Source: Candidatus Gorgonimonas leptogorgiae (GTDB lineage: Bacteria > Pseudomonadota > Gammaproteobacteria > Pseudomonadales > Endozoicomonadaceae). From it: 12,132 nucleotides of DNA. Of the stretch, positions 1 through 8,301 are shown one piece after another. The stretch's first letter is position 1, and the number at the start of each line of letters is the position of its first letter. The notes below the pieces were generated by a model, which did not search any database, was not told where the DNA came from, and worked only from the letters and a program-made list of their open reading frames with translations. The stretch is taken from NCBI GenBank assembly GCA_929200515.1, contig CAKNAD010000065.1, positions 1-12,132 on the forward strand, written 5' to 3'. The translations under genes and the position numbers were made by a program.

Positions 1-1
1 T

Positions 2-2245
2 TTGAGGAATTTAATAGACCAAACAAGAAATAATTCCTTTGATAATATCGAGATAAAAAACCAACAAATAGCTATAGCTCTTATTACTCAAACAATGAAG
101 CAAACTAAAGATCCTGCAATACTTATAGAATTTTTAATTAGTACTGAAGCACAAATAATTCTTGCAAATGAAAACTCTATTCTTAAAGATACAATACAAA
201 AGTTAACAGCAGAAAAATTAACAGACAAATCTTTTAAAGCAGGCTTTATAGAGCAATGTTGCAAGTTGTATTTTGATATAAACCACAATAGACTAAATTC
301 ACAACAAAGAGAGTGCCTGCTAAATACTCCCGTAGCAGAAGATTTATTAAAAAAACTACATGATAATAAAATGTATTTTAATCAGGAAATAATTAAGATT
401 GATTTAGCTTTTCTAAATAAATTTTCTATTAAAACTTTAAAGCAGATACTTGATCCTGATGCTGCTAATCGTTTATTTTTATTAGCTAAAAATAAACAAG
501 CTAATACCTGTAATCTAATGTCCAATTTATTACAAGCTGAATGTTGTGATTGTAATGATAGCACTACTTTAGATAAAGCGGTAAAAGAAGATGATTCAAA
601 ATTATTCGCTGTATTGTTATCCATTCCTAAAATTAAAATACAAGCAACAGATCTTCATTATGTAATTACATTAGATAATCAAGATGAAAACTTTGAATTA
701 TGTATGAAATATATAGCACAAAAGTTACAGGATTTACCTCAAGAACAACAGCTAGCACTTTTAGAAGAAAAAAATACTGAAGGAGACAATGCTTTGTTAG
801 TGGCATCTTGTGTTGGTAATCATAATGCAATTGAATTATTTCTTAAGATAATTCTAAATTTAGATTCAACGCAGGTAGGCGTAAATAAAAAATTTGAGCT
901 AATGAATGCAGGAGGAATAAATGGTAGTCCAAGTTTATATATGCTATCGTTTTTTGGCTACGAAAATAGTCATAAGACTTTTGTTAAAACTATTTTATCA
1001 TGTGACGAGTTTACAAATAACCAAAAAATAGAATTATTAAAAGCAAGGAATGATTATAGCACAGCTTTATATAATCTATGTGACAAGGGTTATACAAATA
1101 TTATTGATTTCTATGTTAAAGCTATTCTAGCAGATGAAAATTTTTCTCCTAAGGAAAAGTTTGAACTATTAAAGGGAGAATCTAGAAACGGAGCCTTAGC
1201 TTCATATGCAGCATTGAAAAAAGGGCATGTAGCAACTTTTGAGGTCTTAATTAGCAATATTTTAAAATATAATACTTTTACTACTGAAGAAAAAATTGAG
1301 CTCTTAGAAGCAAAAAATCACAAAGGTTTTCTAGGGTTGCATTTAACATTTAACTCTGGTCATGCAGGAATTGTTGATCTTTATACTAGATCTGTTATGA
1401 ATGCTAATAATCTTACTCATGAACAAAAATTTAAACTATTACAAAGCAAAAATGTTTATGGTACCCCAGCCTTATATGCAGGATATTATAAAAACAAAGA
1501 AGATACTAACGAAGTAGCCACTAATAAAGCAAATGCTGTTGGCTCCTTTCTTACAAATATTTTAGCGCATAACAGTTTAACAGTAGAAGAAAAAAAAGAT
1601 CTTGTGTTAGCACAAAATAATGATGCTTCTTCAGGGTTACGTACAGCTTTTTTACAAGGAAGCGAGAAGATTATTAGCACTGCTACCAAATTGATTTTAT
1701 CATGCGATGATTTTAACCTTAAACAAAAATTTGAAATACTAAAAGCAATAGATAGCTCAGGAATTCCTAGCTTGTATGGATCATTTTGTAATCAGCATAC
1801 AAATACTGTTTTTCAGTTTACTAAAAGCGTCTTAGAATACAATAGGTATAATAATCTTGAAGAAAAACAGTTGTTATTCAACCAAAAACTTGAGTTGTTA
1901 CAAGCAAAAGATAAAAATGGGGTTCCTGGATTACTAGTATCATTTGCTTCTGGCGATAAAGCTACTATAATTGCCTTTGCTAAAATAATTTTAGAGAATA
2001 ATGATTTTACTAACCAACAAAAAATTGCTCTATTACAGGCGAAAGATAGTAGTGGAAACTCTGGATTATCAGTAGCTCAAAAAAACGGACATCAAGAAGC
2101 CATTGATGATTTTAAAGCTTTGGTAGAAAAATATGATTGTTTTACTACCGCAGAACAAAATATATTATTCAATGCAACTACAAATAAAACTCACAAACGC
2201 GACCATATGAATAGCATTTCTGTAGGTGTATATGTTAAGTTATAA
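2..2245 (+). CDS. Ankyrin-like repeat protein, 3' part (5' end outside window)
   Basis: The frame is open at the left edge. The first in-frame start-like codon is a TTG at base 2 with no visible ribosome site, so the true start is probably upstream. 747 residues are visible, ending in TAA. Residues 1-190 are helical and unrecognised; about 190-245 look like degenerate ankyrin sequence. From residue 251 there are ten repeats of a K-[IF]-E-L-L-x-A-K-x-x-x-G signature followed by a GH-type turn and an amphipathic helix. Ankyrin repeats are normally 33 residues; these repeat every 44-46, with two units lengthened to 53-55. The pattern resembles, from memory, the C-terminal repeats of the ShET2/OspD enterotoxin family, but no enzymatic domain of that family is recognised. 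No signal peptide or membrane segment is visible in this part. The end (about 720-747) is not repeat-like. A protein-binding, possibly host-directed, role is inference. It converges with the recombinase gene, 74 bases away. Confidence 0.88.
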   Translation: MRNLIDQTRNNSFDNIEIKNQQIAIALITQTMKQTKDPAILIEFLISTEAQIILANENSILKDTIQKLTAEKLTDKSFKAGFIEQCCKLYFDINHNRLNSQQRECLLNTPVAEDLLKKLHDNKMYFNQEIIKIDLAFLNKFSIKTLKQILDPDAANRLFLLAKNKQANTCNLMSNLLQAECCDCNDSTTLDKAVKEDDSKLFAVLLSIPKIKIQATDLHYVITLDNQDENFELCMKYIAQKLQDLPQEQQLALLEEKNTEGDNALLVASCVGNHNAIELFLKIILNLDSTQVGVNKKFELMNAGGINGSPSLYMLSFFGYENSHKTFVKTILSCDEFTNNQKIELLKARNDYSTALYNLCDKGYTNIIDFYVKAILADENFSPKEKFELLKGESRNGALASYAALKKGHVATFEVLISNILKYNTFTTEEKIELLEAKNHKGFLGLHLTFNSGHAGIVDLYTRSVMNANNLTHEQKFKLLQSKNVYGTPALYAGYYKNKEDTNEVATNKANAVGSFLTNILAHNSLTVEEKKDLVLAQNNDASSGLRTAFLQGSEKIISTATKLILSCDDFNLKQKFEILKAIDSSGIPSLYGSFCNQHTNTVFQFTKSVLEYNRYNNLEEKQLLFNQKLELLQAKDKNGVPGLLVSFASGDKATIIAFAKIILENNDFTNQQKIALLQAKDSSGNSGLSVAQKNGHQEAIDDFKALVEKYDCFTTAEQNILFNATTNKTHKRDHMNSISVGVYVKL
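752..2158 (+). repeat. Ten tandem ~45-residue ankyrin-like repeats (protein level)
   Basis: The L-L-x-A-K-type helix begins at about residues 251, 297, 342, 386, 431, 476, 531, 576, 629 and 674 of the visible protein. The steps are 46, 45, 44, 45, 45, 55, 45, 53 and 45. The two long steps carry a polar insert of about 10 residues (near 499-510) and about 8 residues (near 614-628). Within a unit the order is helix, D-x-x-G-x-x-x-L, G-H-x-x-x-I, a second helix ending I-L, and an F-T-x-x-Q linker. The units are diverged in DNA sequence, so this is an old amplification rather than a recent one. Confidence 0.85.
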
Positions 2246-2319
2246 CTCTTTATAAGATAAACGACAGCTAAAATTAATTTTAATTAAGCACTTAAAAAAC
2301 TAAAATTAGGTACAGATCT

Positions 2320-3438
2320 TCAACTAAGCTTAAGACTATGGTTTACTAACAACTCTTGCATGCGTGAAATTTCACTATGGTAATAATAACTAGTAGTATT
2401 AATTGAATCATGTCCGGCAAATATGGCTAAATCCTCAATACTAACAGTTTTTGCTAAATGAGTTAATGCCGTGTGTCTTAAGGTATGGAACGGTAAATCT
2501 GGTAATCTAACTGCTATTTTATCGTTGGTTTTAGTGGCACAATAATTCATTAATGTTTTCCACCAATAACGTATTCCTCTAGTAGATAACGCCTTAACTC
2601 CTACTTTATTGCTACTAATACTAGGAGCTAGCGGAAAATCATCTGCCTGTATATTAGCTAACCCCCAAGTTTTACGATAGCTAATAATTTCGGCGATTGT
2701 AACTGAGTTAAGTGGTATTTGTCGTTTTTTTCTGCCTTTTCCTAAAATATCAATAATATAACTACCAGATGCTAGTTTAACTATGTGTTTACAACTGTGG
2801 TTAGCTAACTCCGATTCTCGTAGAGCTAAATTGTAAGATAAGGTAAATAAATACCGACTACGATGTTTTTCTAGCTTTTGTTTAGAGGTTACTTCTGGCA
2901 TAGTATTCAAACATTCACAAATAAAATCCCATTCTTCCTCATAAAAATACCGTTCAATATAATAATTACGTGAATATTTTTCACCAGTTTTTGCTATTCC
3001 ATAAAAAGGATTACCATCTATATATGCAGTTTTATGCAAAAAAGAGAAAAATGAAGATAACACATTAATAATTTGATCTACGCTTTTTCCTGGAATAACC
3101 GAACGTTTAAATAACACTCTTTTAGGGGTGCCGGCTAACAACCCTGGTTTTAACCATCTAGGAGGTAGCGACTGAATAAATGCTAAATATGTTTGTATAT
3201 GTTTTAACTTTACTAATTTATAATCAATGTTTAACTCTAAATAAATAAAAGCAGAAAATCGAGTTACTTCGCGTTCGTAACGTCTTAAAGTTTCTGCAGA
3301 TCTTGCACCAACTTTATGTAAAAATATAGCTATAGCTTCGTTGTCATCCACAGCACCTATAGTATTTTTAGTTACTAGTTTAGTGTCAATAATAGAATTG
3401 TCAGCTGAATTGTGTTTTAAAGTTGGAAACTGTTTCAT
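2320..3438 (-). CDS. Tyrosine site-specific recombinase (Xer/phage-integrase superfamily)
   Basis: This 372-residue protein cuts and rejoins DNA through a covalent phosphotyrosine intermediate. Residues 34-145 form the N-terminal core-binding (SAM-like) domain and about 165-360 the catalytic domain. The full catalytic set is visible: Arg207 in ALRESEL, Lys234 in the GKGRKKR beta-hairpin, His318 and Arg321 in FHTLRH, His343 in AGHDS, and a triple tyrosine at 351-353. Alignment with XerD makes Tyr352 the likely nucleophile. It is longer than XerC/XerD (about 300 residues) because of a polar N-terminal extension of about 30 residues and a longer middle. It is the last gene of the minus-strand cluster, 31 bases after zapE. 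No Shine-Dalgarno precedes its ATG, but a perfect TATAAT lies 6 bases upstream. It could be a resident Xer-like enzyme or a stranded mobile-element integrase; no attachment site or element ends were seen. Confidence 0.93.
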   Translation of the reverse strand: MKQFPTLKHNSADNSIIDTKLVTKNTIGAVDDNEAIAIFLHKVGARSAETLRRYEREVTRFSAFIYLELNIDYKLVKLKHIQTYLAFIQSLPPRWLKPGLLAGTPKRVLFKRSVIPGKSVDQIINVLSSFFSFLHKTAYIDGNPFYGIAKTGEKYSRNYYIERYFYEEEWDFICECLNTMPEVTSKQKLEKHRSRYLFTLSYNLALRESELANHSCKHIVKLASGSYIIDILGKGRKKRQIPLNSVTIAEIISYRKTWGLANIQADDFPLAPSISSNKVGVKALSTRGIRYWWKTLMNYCATKTNDKIAVRLPDLPFHTLRHTALTHLAKTVSIEDLAIFAGHDSINTTSYYYHSEISRMQELLVNHSLKLS

Positions 3439-3444
3439 AATAAT

Positions 3445-3450
3445 ATTATA
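3445..3450 (-). promoter_or_regulatory. Possible -10 box directly before the recombinase start
   Basis: On the minus strand a perfect TATAAT is followed by ATTATT and then the ATG of the recombinase. A transcript from it would start at or next to the ATG, giving a leaderless mRNA, which fits the absence of a ribosome-binding site. The best -35 at 17 bases is TTAGTA, only 3 of 6 matches. The box also lies within an AT-only inverted repeat (3443-3460), so chance is a real alternative. Confidence 0.3.
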
Positions 3451-3469
3451 AATTTAATATGATTTTTTA

Positions 3470-4555
3470 CTAATTTTGATGAGCAATCGCTAAATAATTA
3501 TTAGTTTGCATTTCTTGTAATCTACTATATGTACGTTGAAATTCAAACGCTAGTTTATTACCTTGATATAGTTTATCTAATTTGATTGCAAACAAAGCAA
3601 TTAACTTTACTTTTTTATCATAGAGTTCGTCTATTAATTGAATAAATCTTCTGGTTTGATCAAGATTTTCATCATTAAATATAGGAATATTTTCAATAAA
3701 TACAGTATGAAACTCTTTAGCTATTTCGATATAATCATGTGAACTACGAGCTGTATTACAGAGTTCATCAAATGTAACCCAAACGACATCGGCACTATTT
3801 TGTACACTGTTAATATAGCGGTTGTTTATCTTGAGTTTGGTTTTATAATATATTTCATGACTTGCAACTAATTCGGCAAAATATTGCTTCATTTTAATAA
3901 TTGGGTTAGCTTCATCTGCGTATAAATAAATATTGGATTTTTGTAAATAAGATAATCTAAAATCAACCTTGCCATCAAGGTTTAAAATTTTCATATTAGC
4001 TTTTATAGCCCTTATTGTAGGCAAAAATCTGTTACGATGTAAGCCCTCTTTGTATAGCTCGTCTGGATGACAATTAGAGGTCATTACTAAAATACAACCT
4101 TGGGCAAAGAGATTATCAAACAACCGTGCAAGAATCATAGCGTCTGCTATATCGACGACAAAAAATTCATCTATACACAGTACTTTAGCTTGTTTATATA
4201 GTTTTTTTGCCACTATTTTTAACGGCTTTTTAGTTCCTGCAAGTAACTTTAACTGCTTATGTATTAGTTGCATAAACTGATAAAAATGCATTCTCTTCTT
4301 GTTTTTTATTGGCAAATGCTCAAAAAATAAATTCATTAAGTGGGTTTTTCCACGTCCTACATCACCATAAATATATGCTCCTTGTGTTTTATTTTTAATA
4401 AAGGGAGCAGTCAAAAAATGAAAAGGCCACCATTTTTGCTGACACTTAAGCTGATAGAATAATTTGTGTAGATATTCTACTATTTTGTATTGGTCGGCAT
4501 CTTCAGTAAAATTGTATTTTTCAAGACAATGTCTATAACAAGTTTTAGGATCCAC
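3470..4555 (-). CDS. zapE: ZapE, AFG1-family P-loop ATPase associated with cell division
   Basis: At 361 residues this is close to E. coli ZapE (375). It is an AAA-like ATPase; in E. coli ZapE associates with the FtsZ ring, and the mitochondrial homologue is AFG1/LACE1. The Walker A motif is GDVGRGKT (residues 64-71) and Walker B is VLCIDE (125-130), followed by the family signature FFVVDIADAM. A sensor-1-like TSN lies at 159-161, and the DELYKEGLHRNRFLP block (165-179) carries a candidate arginine finger. The start is GTG: the first ATG in frame is codon 74, beyond Walker A, and an in-frame stop (the yfaE stop) lies just upstream, leaving GTG as the only usual start. The ribosome site is weak (AGAG), which suggests translational coupling to yfaE 12 bases away. 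The stop is TAG. It is predicted to be cytoplasmic with no membrane segment. Confidence 0.95.
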   Translation of the reverse strand: MDPKTCYRHCLEKYNFTEDADQYKIVEYLHKLFYQLKCQQKWWPFHFLTAPFIKNKTQGAYIYGDVGRGKTHLMNLFFEHLPIKNKKRMHFYQFMQLIHKQLKLLAGTKKPLKIVAKKLYKQAKVLCIDEFFVVDIADAMILARLFDNLFAQGCILVMTSNCHPDELYKEGLHRNRFLPTIRAIKANMKILNLDGKVDFRLSYLQKSNIYLYADEANPIIKMKQYFAELVASHEIYYKTKLKINNRYINSVQNSADVVWVTFDELCNTARSSHDYIEIAKEFHTVFIENIPIFNDENLDQTRRFIQLIDELYDKKVKLIALFAIKLDKLYQGNKLAFEFQRTYSRLQEMQTNNYLAIAHQN

Positions 4556-4567
4556 TTTTAGCTCTAT

Positions 4568-4843
4568 TTAGGTTAAAAATTCACAACCCTGTGGTAATTG
4601 AATTACTATATCTGATGTTGGCTTACAACAACATGGAAGTATATTATTTTCATTGGTATATGCAATAGGCTCCATAGTATACTCAACTTCGCCATCTAAT
4701 AATTTCACTTGGCATAAACCGCAAAATCCTTGGCGACATTGATATTCTGCTTGAATTTTTTGTGACTCTAATGCTTCTAATATGCTAAGTCCCTTTTTAG
4801 GAATAAATAGCAAGCCATCAATAACTTTAATAATATAAGACAT
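4568..4843 (-). CDS. yfaE: YfaE-type [2Fe-2S] ferredoxin for ribonucleotide reductase maintenance
   Basis: This small 91-residue ferredoxin follows nrdB, as yfaE does in E. coli (84 residues). The cluster ligands fit the plant-type pattern C-x4-C-x2-C: Cys36, Cys41 and Cys44 in EYQCRQGFCGLC. A fourth cysteine comes from the CCC run at 71-73, which is also present in E. coli YfaE (ILPCCC). The known role is electron delivery to NrdB to assemble and regenerate its diferric-tyrosyl radical. The ATG lies 14 bases after the nrdB stop, with no good Shine-Dalgarno, so coupled translation is likely. The gene is in the same reading frame as zapE downstream, separated by one TAA and four codons. Confidence 0.93.
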   Translation of the reverse strand: MSYIIKVIDGLLFIPKKGLSILEALESQKIQAEYQCRQGFCGLCQVKLLDGEVEYTMEPIAYTNENNILPCCCKPTSDIVIQLPQGCEFLT

Positions 4844-4857
4844 AAGAACATTGTAAC

Positions 4858-5988
4858 TTATAATGAAAAACTTGAAAATTCATCTTTATAAACATCATTA
4901 TTAATTTGTCCTATTAAATAAGAGCTTATTTCTACCTCTTGAGGTGCTACCTGTACTTGATCACTAGATAACCAGCTGTTTATCCAAGGCAATGGATTAT
5001 GGCGTTTTTCAAAAATAGGTTCTAAGTTTAATGTTTGCATACGTTGATTAGTAATATATTCTATATATTGCTCTAAAATAGTACTATTAAGACCAATCAT
5101 CGAACCCTGATGAAACAAATATTTAGCCCATTGTTTTTCTTGCTCCGCTGCCTGAATAAAAATATCTCTTGCTTGGTTTTTTAATTTGTGAGCTATTTTT
5201 TGCATATCAGGGTCATCTTTACCATTTGCCATTATTTGGAGCATATGTTGAGTTCCAGCTAAATGCAGTGCTTCATCTCTGGCGATAAATTTTATTATTT
5301 TGGCATTACCTTCCATTAATGATCTTTCAGCAAAAGCAAAACTACATGCAAAACTAACATAAAATCTAATAGCTTCTAATACATTCACTGATACTAAAGT
5401 TAAATATAATTTTTCTTTTAGCAGTTGTAGTGATACTTCTATGGCCTTGCCTTTTATCTGGTGTATGCCTTCACCATGTAATTGATATATACTAATATAG
5501 GTTATTAAATCATCGTAGTAGTGACTTATATCGTTGGCTCTAGCAGAAATTTCTTTATTGCCTACTATATCTTCAAATACTACACTTGGGTCGTTTAATA
5601 AATTACGAATTATATAAGTATATGATCTTGAATGAATAGTTTCACTAAAAGCCCAAGTTTCTATCCATGTTTCAACTTCAGGTAATGATACTATAGGTAA
5701 AAAAGCAATATTCGGAGATCGACCTTGAATCGAATCAAGTAATGTTTGATATTTTAGGTTGCTTAAAAATATATGCTGCTCATTTTTAGACAAACTTTGA
5801 AAATCGCTACGATCTTGAGATAGATCTATCTCTTCAGGACGCCAAAAGAACGATAATTGCTTCTCAATAAGTTTTTCAAATACCGGATGTTTTTGCATGT
5901 CATAGCGAGAAACATTGACGTTTTCACCAAAAAACATGGGCTGTTTAAAAACATTAAACTGCTCTTTATTAAAAGTAGTGTATTTCAT
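4858..5988 (-). CDS. nrdB: Class Ia ribonucleoside-diphosphate reductase, beta subunit
   Basis: The radical-generating subunit is 376 residues, the same length as E. coli NrdB. All diiron ligands are present, shifted by one from E. coli: Asp85, Glu116, His119, Glu205, Glu239 and His242. The radical tyrosine is Tyr123 in SETIHSRSYTYII. Trp49 (E. coli Trp48) and the tail tyrosine Tyr357 (E. coli Tyr356, in SSYLIGQ) of the long-range radical path to NrdA are also conserved. The C-terminal tail, which docks into NrdA, ends in SSFSL and resembles the E. coli tail. The ATG has a modest AGAGA ribosome site 6 bases upstream and starts 21 bases after the nrdA stop, so it is cotranscribed. The tyrosine and iron ligands mark it as the oxygen-dependent enzyme. 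Confidence 0.97.
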   Translation of the reverse strand: MKYTTFNKEQFNVFKQPMFFGENVNVSRYDMQKHPVFEKLIEKQLSFFWRPEEIDLSQDRSDFQSLSKNEQHIFLSNLKYQTLLDSIQGRSPNIAFLPIVSLPEVETWIETWAFSETIHSRSYTYIIRNLLNDPSVVFEDIVGNKEISARANDISHYYDDLITYISIYQLHGEGIHQIKGKAIEVSLQLLKEKLYLTLVSVNVLEAIRFYVSFACSFAFAERSLMEGNAKIIKFIARDEALHLAGTQHMLQIMANGKDDPDMQKIAHKLKNQARDIFIQAAEQEKQWAKYLFHQGSMIGLNSTILEQYIEYITNQRMQTLNLEPIFEKRHNPLPWINSWLSSDQVQVAPQEVEISSYLIGQINNDVYKDEFSSFSL

Positions 5989-6009
5989 TGTAAATCTCTA
6001 GTTAATATA

Positions 6010-8277
6010 TTAAATACTACAGGCACCACCTGCACAACCTTCTTCAGTTGTTACCTCTTTTCCTGCCCCATCACGAGTATTATGATAATATAGAGTCTTT
6101 ATTCCTAGTTTATAAGCTATTAACAAGTCTTCTAATAATAATTTCATTGGCACTTTACCATCAGCAAATTTTTCTGGATCATAGCTAGTATTTGCCGAGA
6201 TTGATTGATCGACGAATTTCTGAATAATTGCCACTAATTGTAAGTAACCTTTATTGTCTGGAAAATCCCATAAAAGCTCATATTTATCTTTTAACTGTTG
6301 ATAACTCGGAACAACTTGTTTTAAAATACCGTCTTTACTAGCTTTAGTACTTACAAACCCTCTTGGAGGCTCAATACCATTAGTTGCGTTGCTAATTTGC
6401 GATGACGTCTCAGCTGGCATTTGCGAAGTTAATGTAGAGTTTCTTAGCCCGTATTTACGTATATTGCTACGTAACCCTTCCCAGTCTAAATGCAGAGGTT
6501 CATCGCAAATATTATCAAGGTCTGCTTTATAGGTGTCTATAGGAAGTATACCACGTGCATAATTAGTTTCTGCAAATTTTGCACAAGGGCCTCTTTCTTT
6601 TGCTAACTGATTAGAGGCTTTCAATAAATAATACTGTATAGCTTCAAAAGTTTTATGGGTTAAATTGTTAGCAGAGCTATCTGAATATTTTACATTATTT
6701 TTAGCTAAATAATAAGCAAAATTAATTACTCCAACTCCTAATGGTCTTCTAGACTTAGTTGACTTTTCTGCGGCTGGTAATGGATAACCCTGATAATCTA
6801 ATAGAGCATCTAAAGCCCTAACTACTAAATCAGCTAAAGCTTCTAGCTCTTTAAGATTGTTTATTTCGCCAAGATTAAACGCTGATAGAGTGCATAAAGA
6901 GATTTCCCCGTTATCATCATATACATGTTGTAATGGTTTAGTTGGTAGCGTTATTTCCATACATAAATTACTTTGTCTTATTGGAGCACTTTTAGCGTCG
7001 AAAGCACTATGGCTATTACAATGGTCTACATTTTGTAAATAAATTCTACCAGTATTGGCTCTTTCAGAGGCAAACAAAGAAAATAAATCTATAGCTTTAA
7101 CTGTTTTTTTGGTGATGTTTGGGTTTTGTTCAGCTTCTAAGTATAACTTTTCAAAGAGTTCTTGATCGGCAAAAAAAGCTTGATATAAATCAGGCACATC
7201 GTGTGGAGAAAATAACGTGATATTGCCACCATTTATTAATCTTTGATACATTAAGCGATTAAACTGCACACCATAATCTAAGTGGCGAACTCGGTTATCT
7301 TCAATACCACGATTATTTTTTAATACTAGCAAGGATTCAACTTCTAAATGCCATAAAGGATAAAATAAAGTTGCAGCTCCACCGCGTACACCACCTTGTG
7401 AACATGATTTTACTGCAGTTTGGAAATATTTATAAAAAGGTATACAACCAGTATGAAAAGCTTCGCCATTACGTATCGGACTACCTAGAGCTCTAATGCT
7501 ACCAGCATTAATTCCAATACCTGCACGTTGACTTACATATTTTACAATAGAACTAGCAGCTGCATTTATTGAATCTAAAGAATCATCTGCCTCAATAAGA
7601 ACGCAAGAACTAAACTGTCTTGTAGGGGAGCGTAAACCTGCCATAATAGGAGTTGGTAGTGATATTTTAAATGTTGATATCGCATCATAAAACGATGCAA
7701 TAAAAGTCATCCTTTGCTTTTTAGAATAGTTTGAGAATAAACTAGCTGCAATTAAAATATAAGCAAATTGTGGGCTTTCGTAATGAACTTTAGTAACCCG
7801 ATCTTGGAGTAAGTATTTGCCTTCTAATTGTTTCACTGCCGCATAACTAAGAGATAAATCTCTAGAATGATCTATCATAGTATCCATTCTAGTAAACTCT
7901 TCTTCAGAATATTCATTTAATAATTGAGTGTCATATTTTCCTTGCGATACTAAACTAGCGACATGATCATATAAATTAGGTGGGGTAAAATTACCGTAAG
8001 TTTTTTTACGTAAATTAAAGATTGCTAATCTGGCAGCTAAATATTGATAATCAATTGCCTGCTCGCTAATTAAATCAGCCGCCGCTTTTATTAAGGTTTC
8101 ATGAATTTCAGTTGTAGAAATCCCATCATAAAATTGCAAGTGTGCTTTTAATTCCACCTGTGAAACCGATACTTCTTCTAATCCTTCTGCTGCCCAACTA
8201 ACAACGCGATGAATTTTATCTAAATTAAGCTTTTCTTGCTTGCCACTGCGTTTCGTTACTTGTATGGATTCGCTCAT
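6010..8277 (-). CDS. nrdA: Class Ia ribonucleoside-diphosphate reductase, alpha subunit
   Basis: This catalytic subunit reduces ribonucleoside diphosphates to deoxy forms. It has 755 residues (E. coli 761), and its key positions fall at identical numbers: thiyl-radical Cys439 with Asn437 and Glu441, the redox pair Cys225 and Cys462, and the radical-path tyrosines Tyr730 and Tyr731. The C-terminal shuttle cysteines are Cys748 and Cys753 in EEGCAGGACSI. The N-terminal ATP cone (about 5-92) keeps Lys9, Glu15, Thr55, His59 and Lys91, so dATP/ATP activity control should be intact. The specificity site keeps Asp232 and Arg262. It is the first gene of the minus-strand operon. The start has an AAAAGG site 9 bases upstream. 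No inteins, truncations or frameshifts were seen. Confidence 0.98.
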   Translation of the reverse strand: MSESIQVTKRSGKQEKLNLDKIHRVVSWAAEGLEEVSVSQVELKAHLQFYDGISTTEIHETLIKAAADLISEQAIDYQYLAARLAIFNLRKKTYGNFTPPNLYDHVASLVSQGKYDTQLLNEYSEEEFTRMDTMIDHSRDLSLSYAAVKQLEGKYLLQDRVTKVHYESPQFAYILIAASLFSNYSKKQRMTFIASFYDAISTFKISLPTPIMAGLRSPTRQFSSCVLIEADDSLDSINAAASSIVKYVSQRAGIGINAGSIRALGSPIRNGEAFHTGCIPFYKYFQTAVKSCSQGGVRGGAATLFYPLWHLEVESLLVLKNNRGIEDNRVRHLDYGVQFNRLMYQRLINGGNITLFSPHDVPDLYQAFFADQELFEKLYLEAEQNPNITKKTVKAIDLFSLFASERANTGRIYLQNVDHCNSHSAFDAKSAPIRQSNLCMEITLPTKPLQHVYDDNGEISLCTLSAFNLGEINNLKELEALADLVVRALDALLDYQGYPLPAAEKSTKSRRPLGVGVINFAYYLAKNNVKYSDSSANNLTHKTFEAIQYYLLKASNQLAKERGPCAKFAETNYARGILPIDTYKADLDNICDEPLHLDWEGLRSNIRKYGLRNSTLTSQMPAETSSQISNATNGIEPPRGFVSTKASKDGILKQVVPSYQQLKDKYELLWDFPDNKGYLQLVAIIQKFVDQSISANTSYDPEKFADGKVPMKLLLEDLLIAYKLGIKTLYYHNTRDGAGKEVTTEEGCAGGACSI

Positions 8278-8286
8278 ATTAAATTA

Positions 8287-8292
8287 CCTTTT
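8287..8292 (-). promoter_or_regulatory. Ribosome-binding site of nrdA
   Basis: AAAAGG on the minus strand lies 9 bases before the nrdA ATG. It is the clearest Shine-Dalgarno in the minus-strand cluster; the downstream genes have weak or no sites, consistent with coupled translation from nrdA onward. Confidence 0.6.
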
Positions 8293-8301
8293 ATATATAA
8301 C

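Noticed and set aside
2..4. TTG as the true start of the first gene
   Set aside because: The frame is open to the window edge and no ribosome site can be seen, so the gene most likely begins upstream and is only cut by the window.
1486..1689. Open frame of 67 codons on the - strand
   Set aside because: It is antisense to the ankyrin-like repeats and shows no independent coding signal.
2269..2282. 14-base perfect palindrome TAAAATTAATTTTA between the convergent genes, as a bidirectional terminator
   Set aside because: The stem would be A-T only with no GC core and no proper T run on either side. The position is suggestive but the structure is too weak to call.
5857..6093. Open frame of 78 codons on the + strand
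   Set aside because: It lies opposite the nrdB start and nrdA end, both with complete catalytic residues, and has no recognisable protein sequence.
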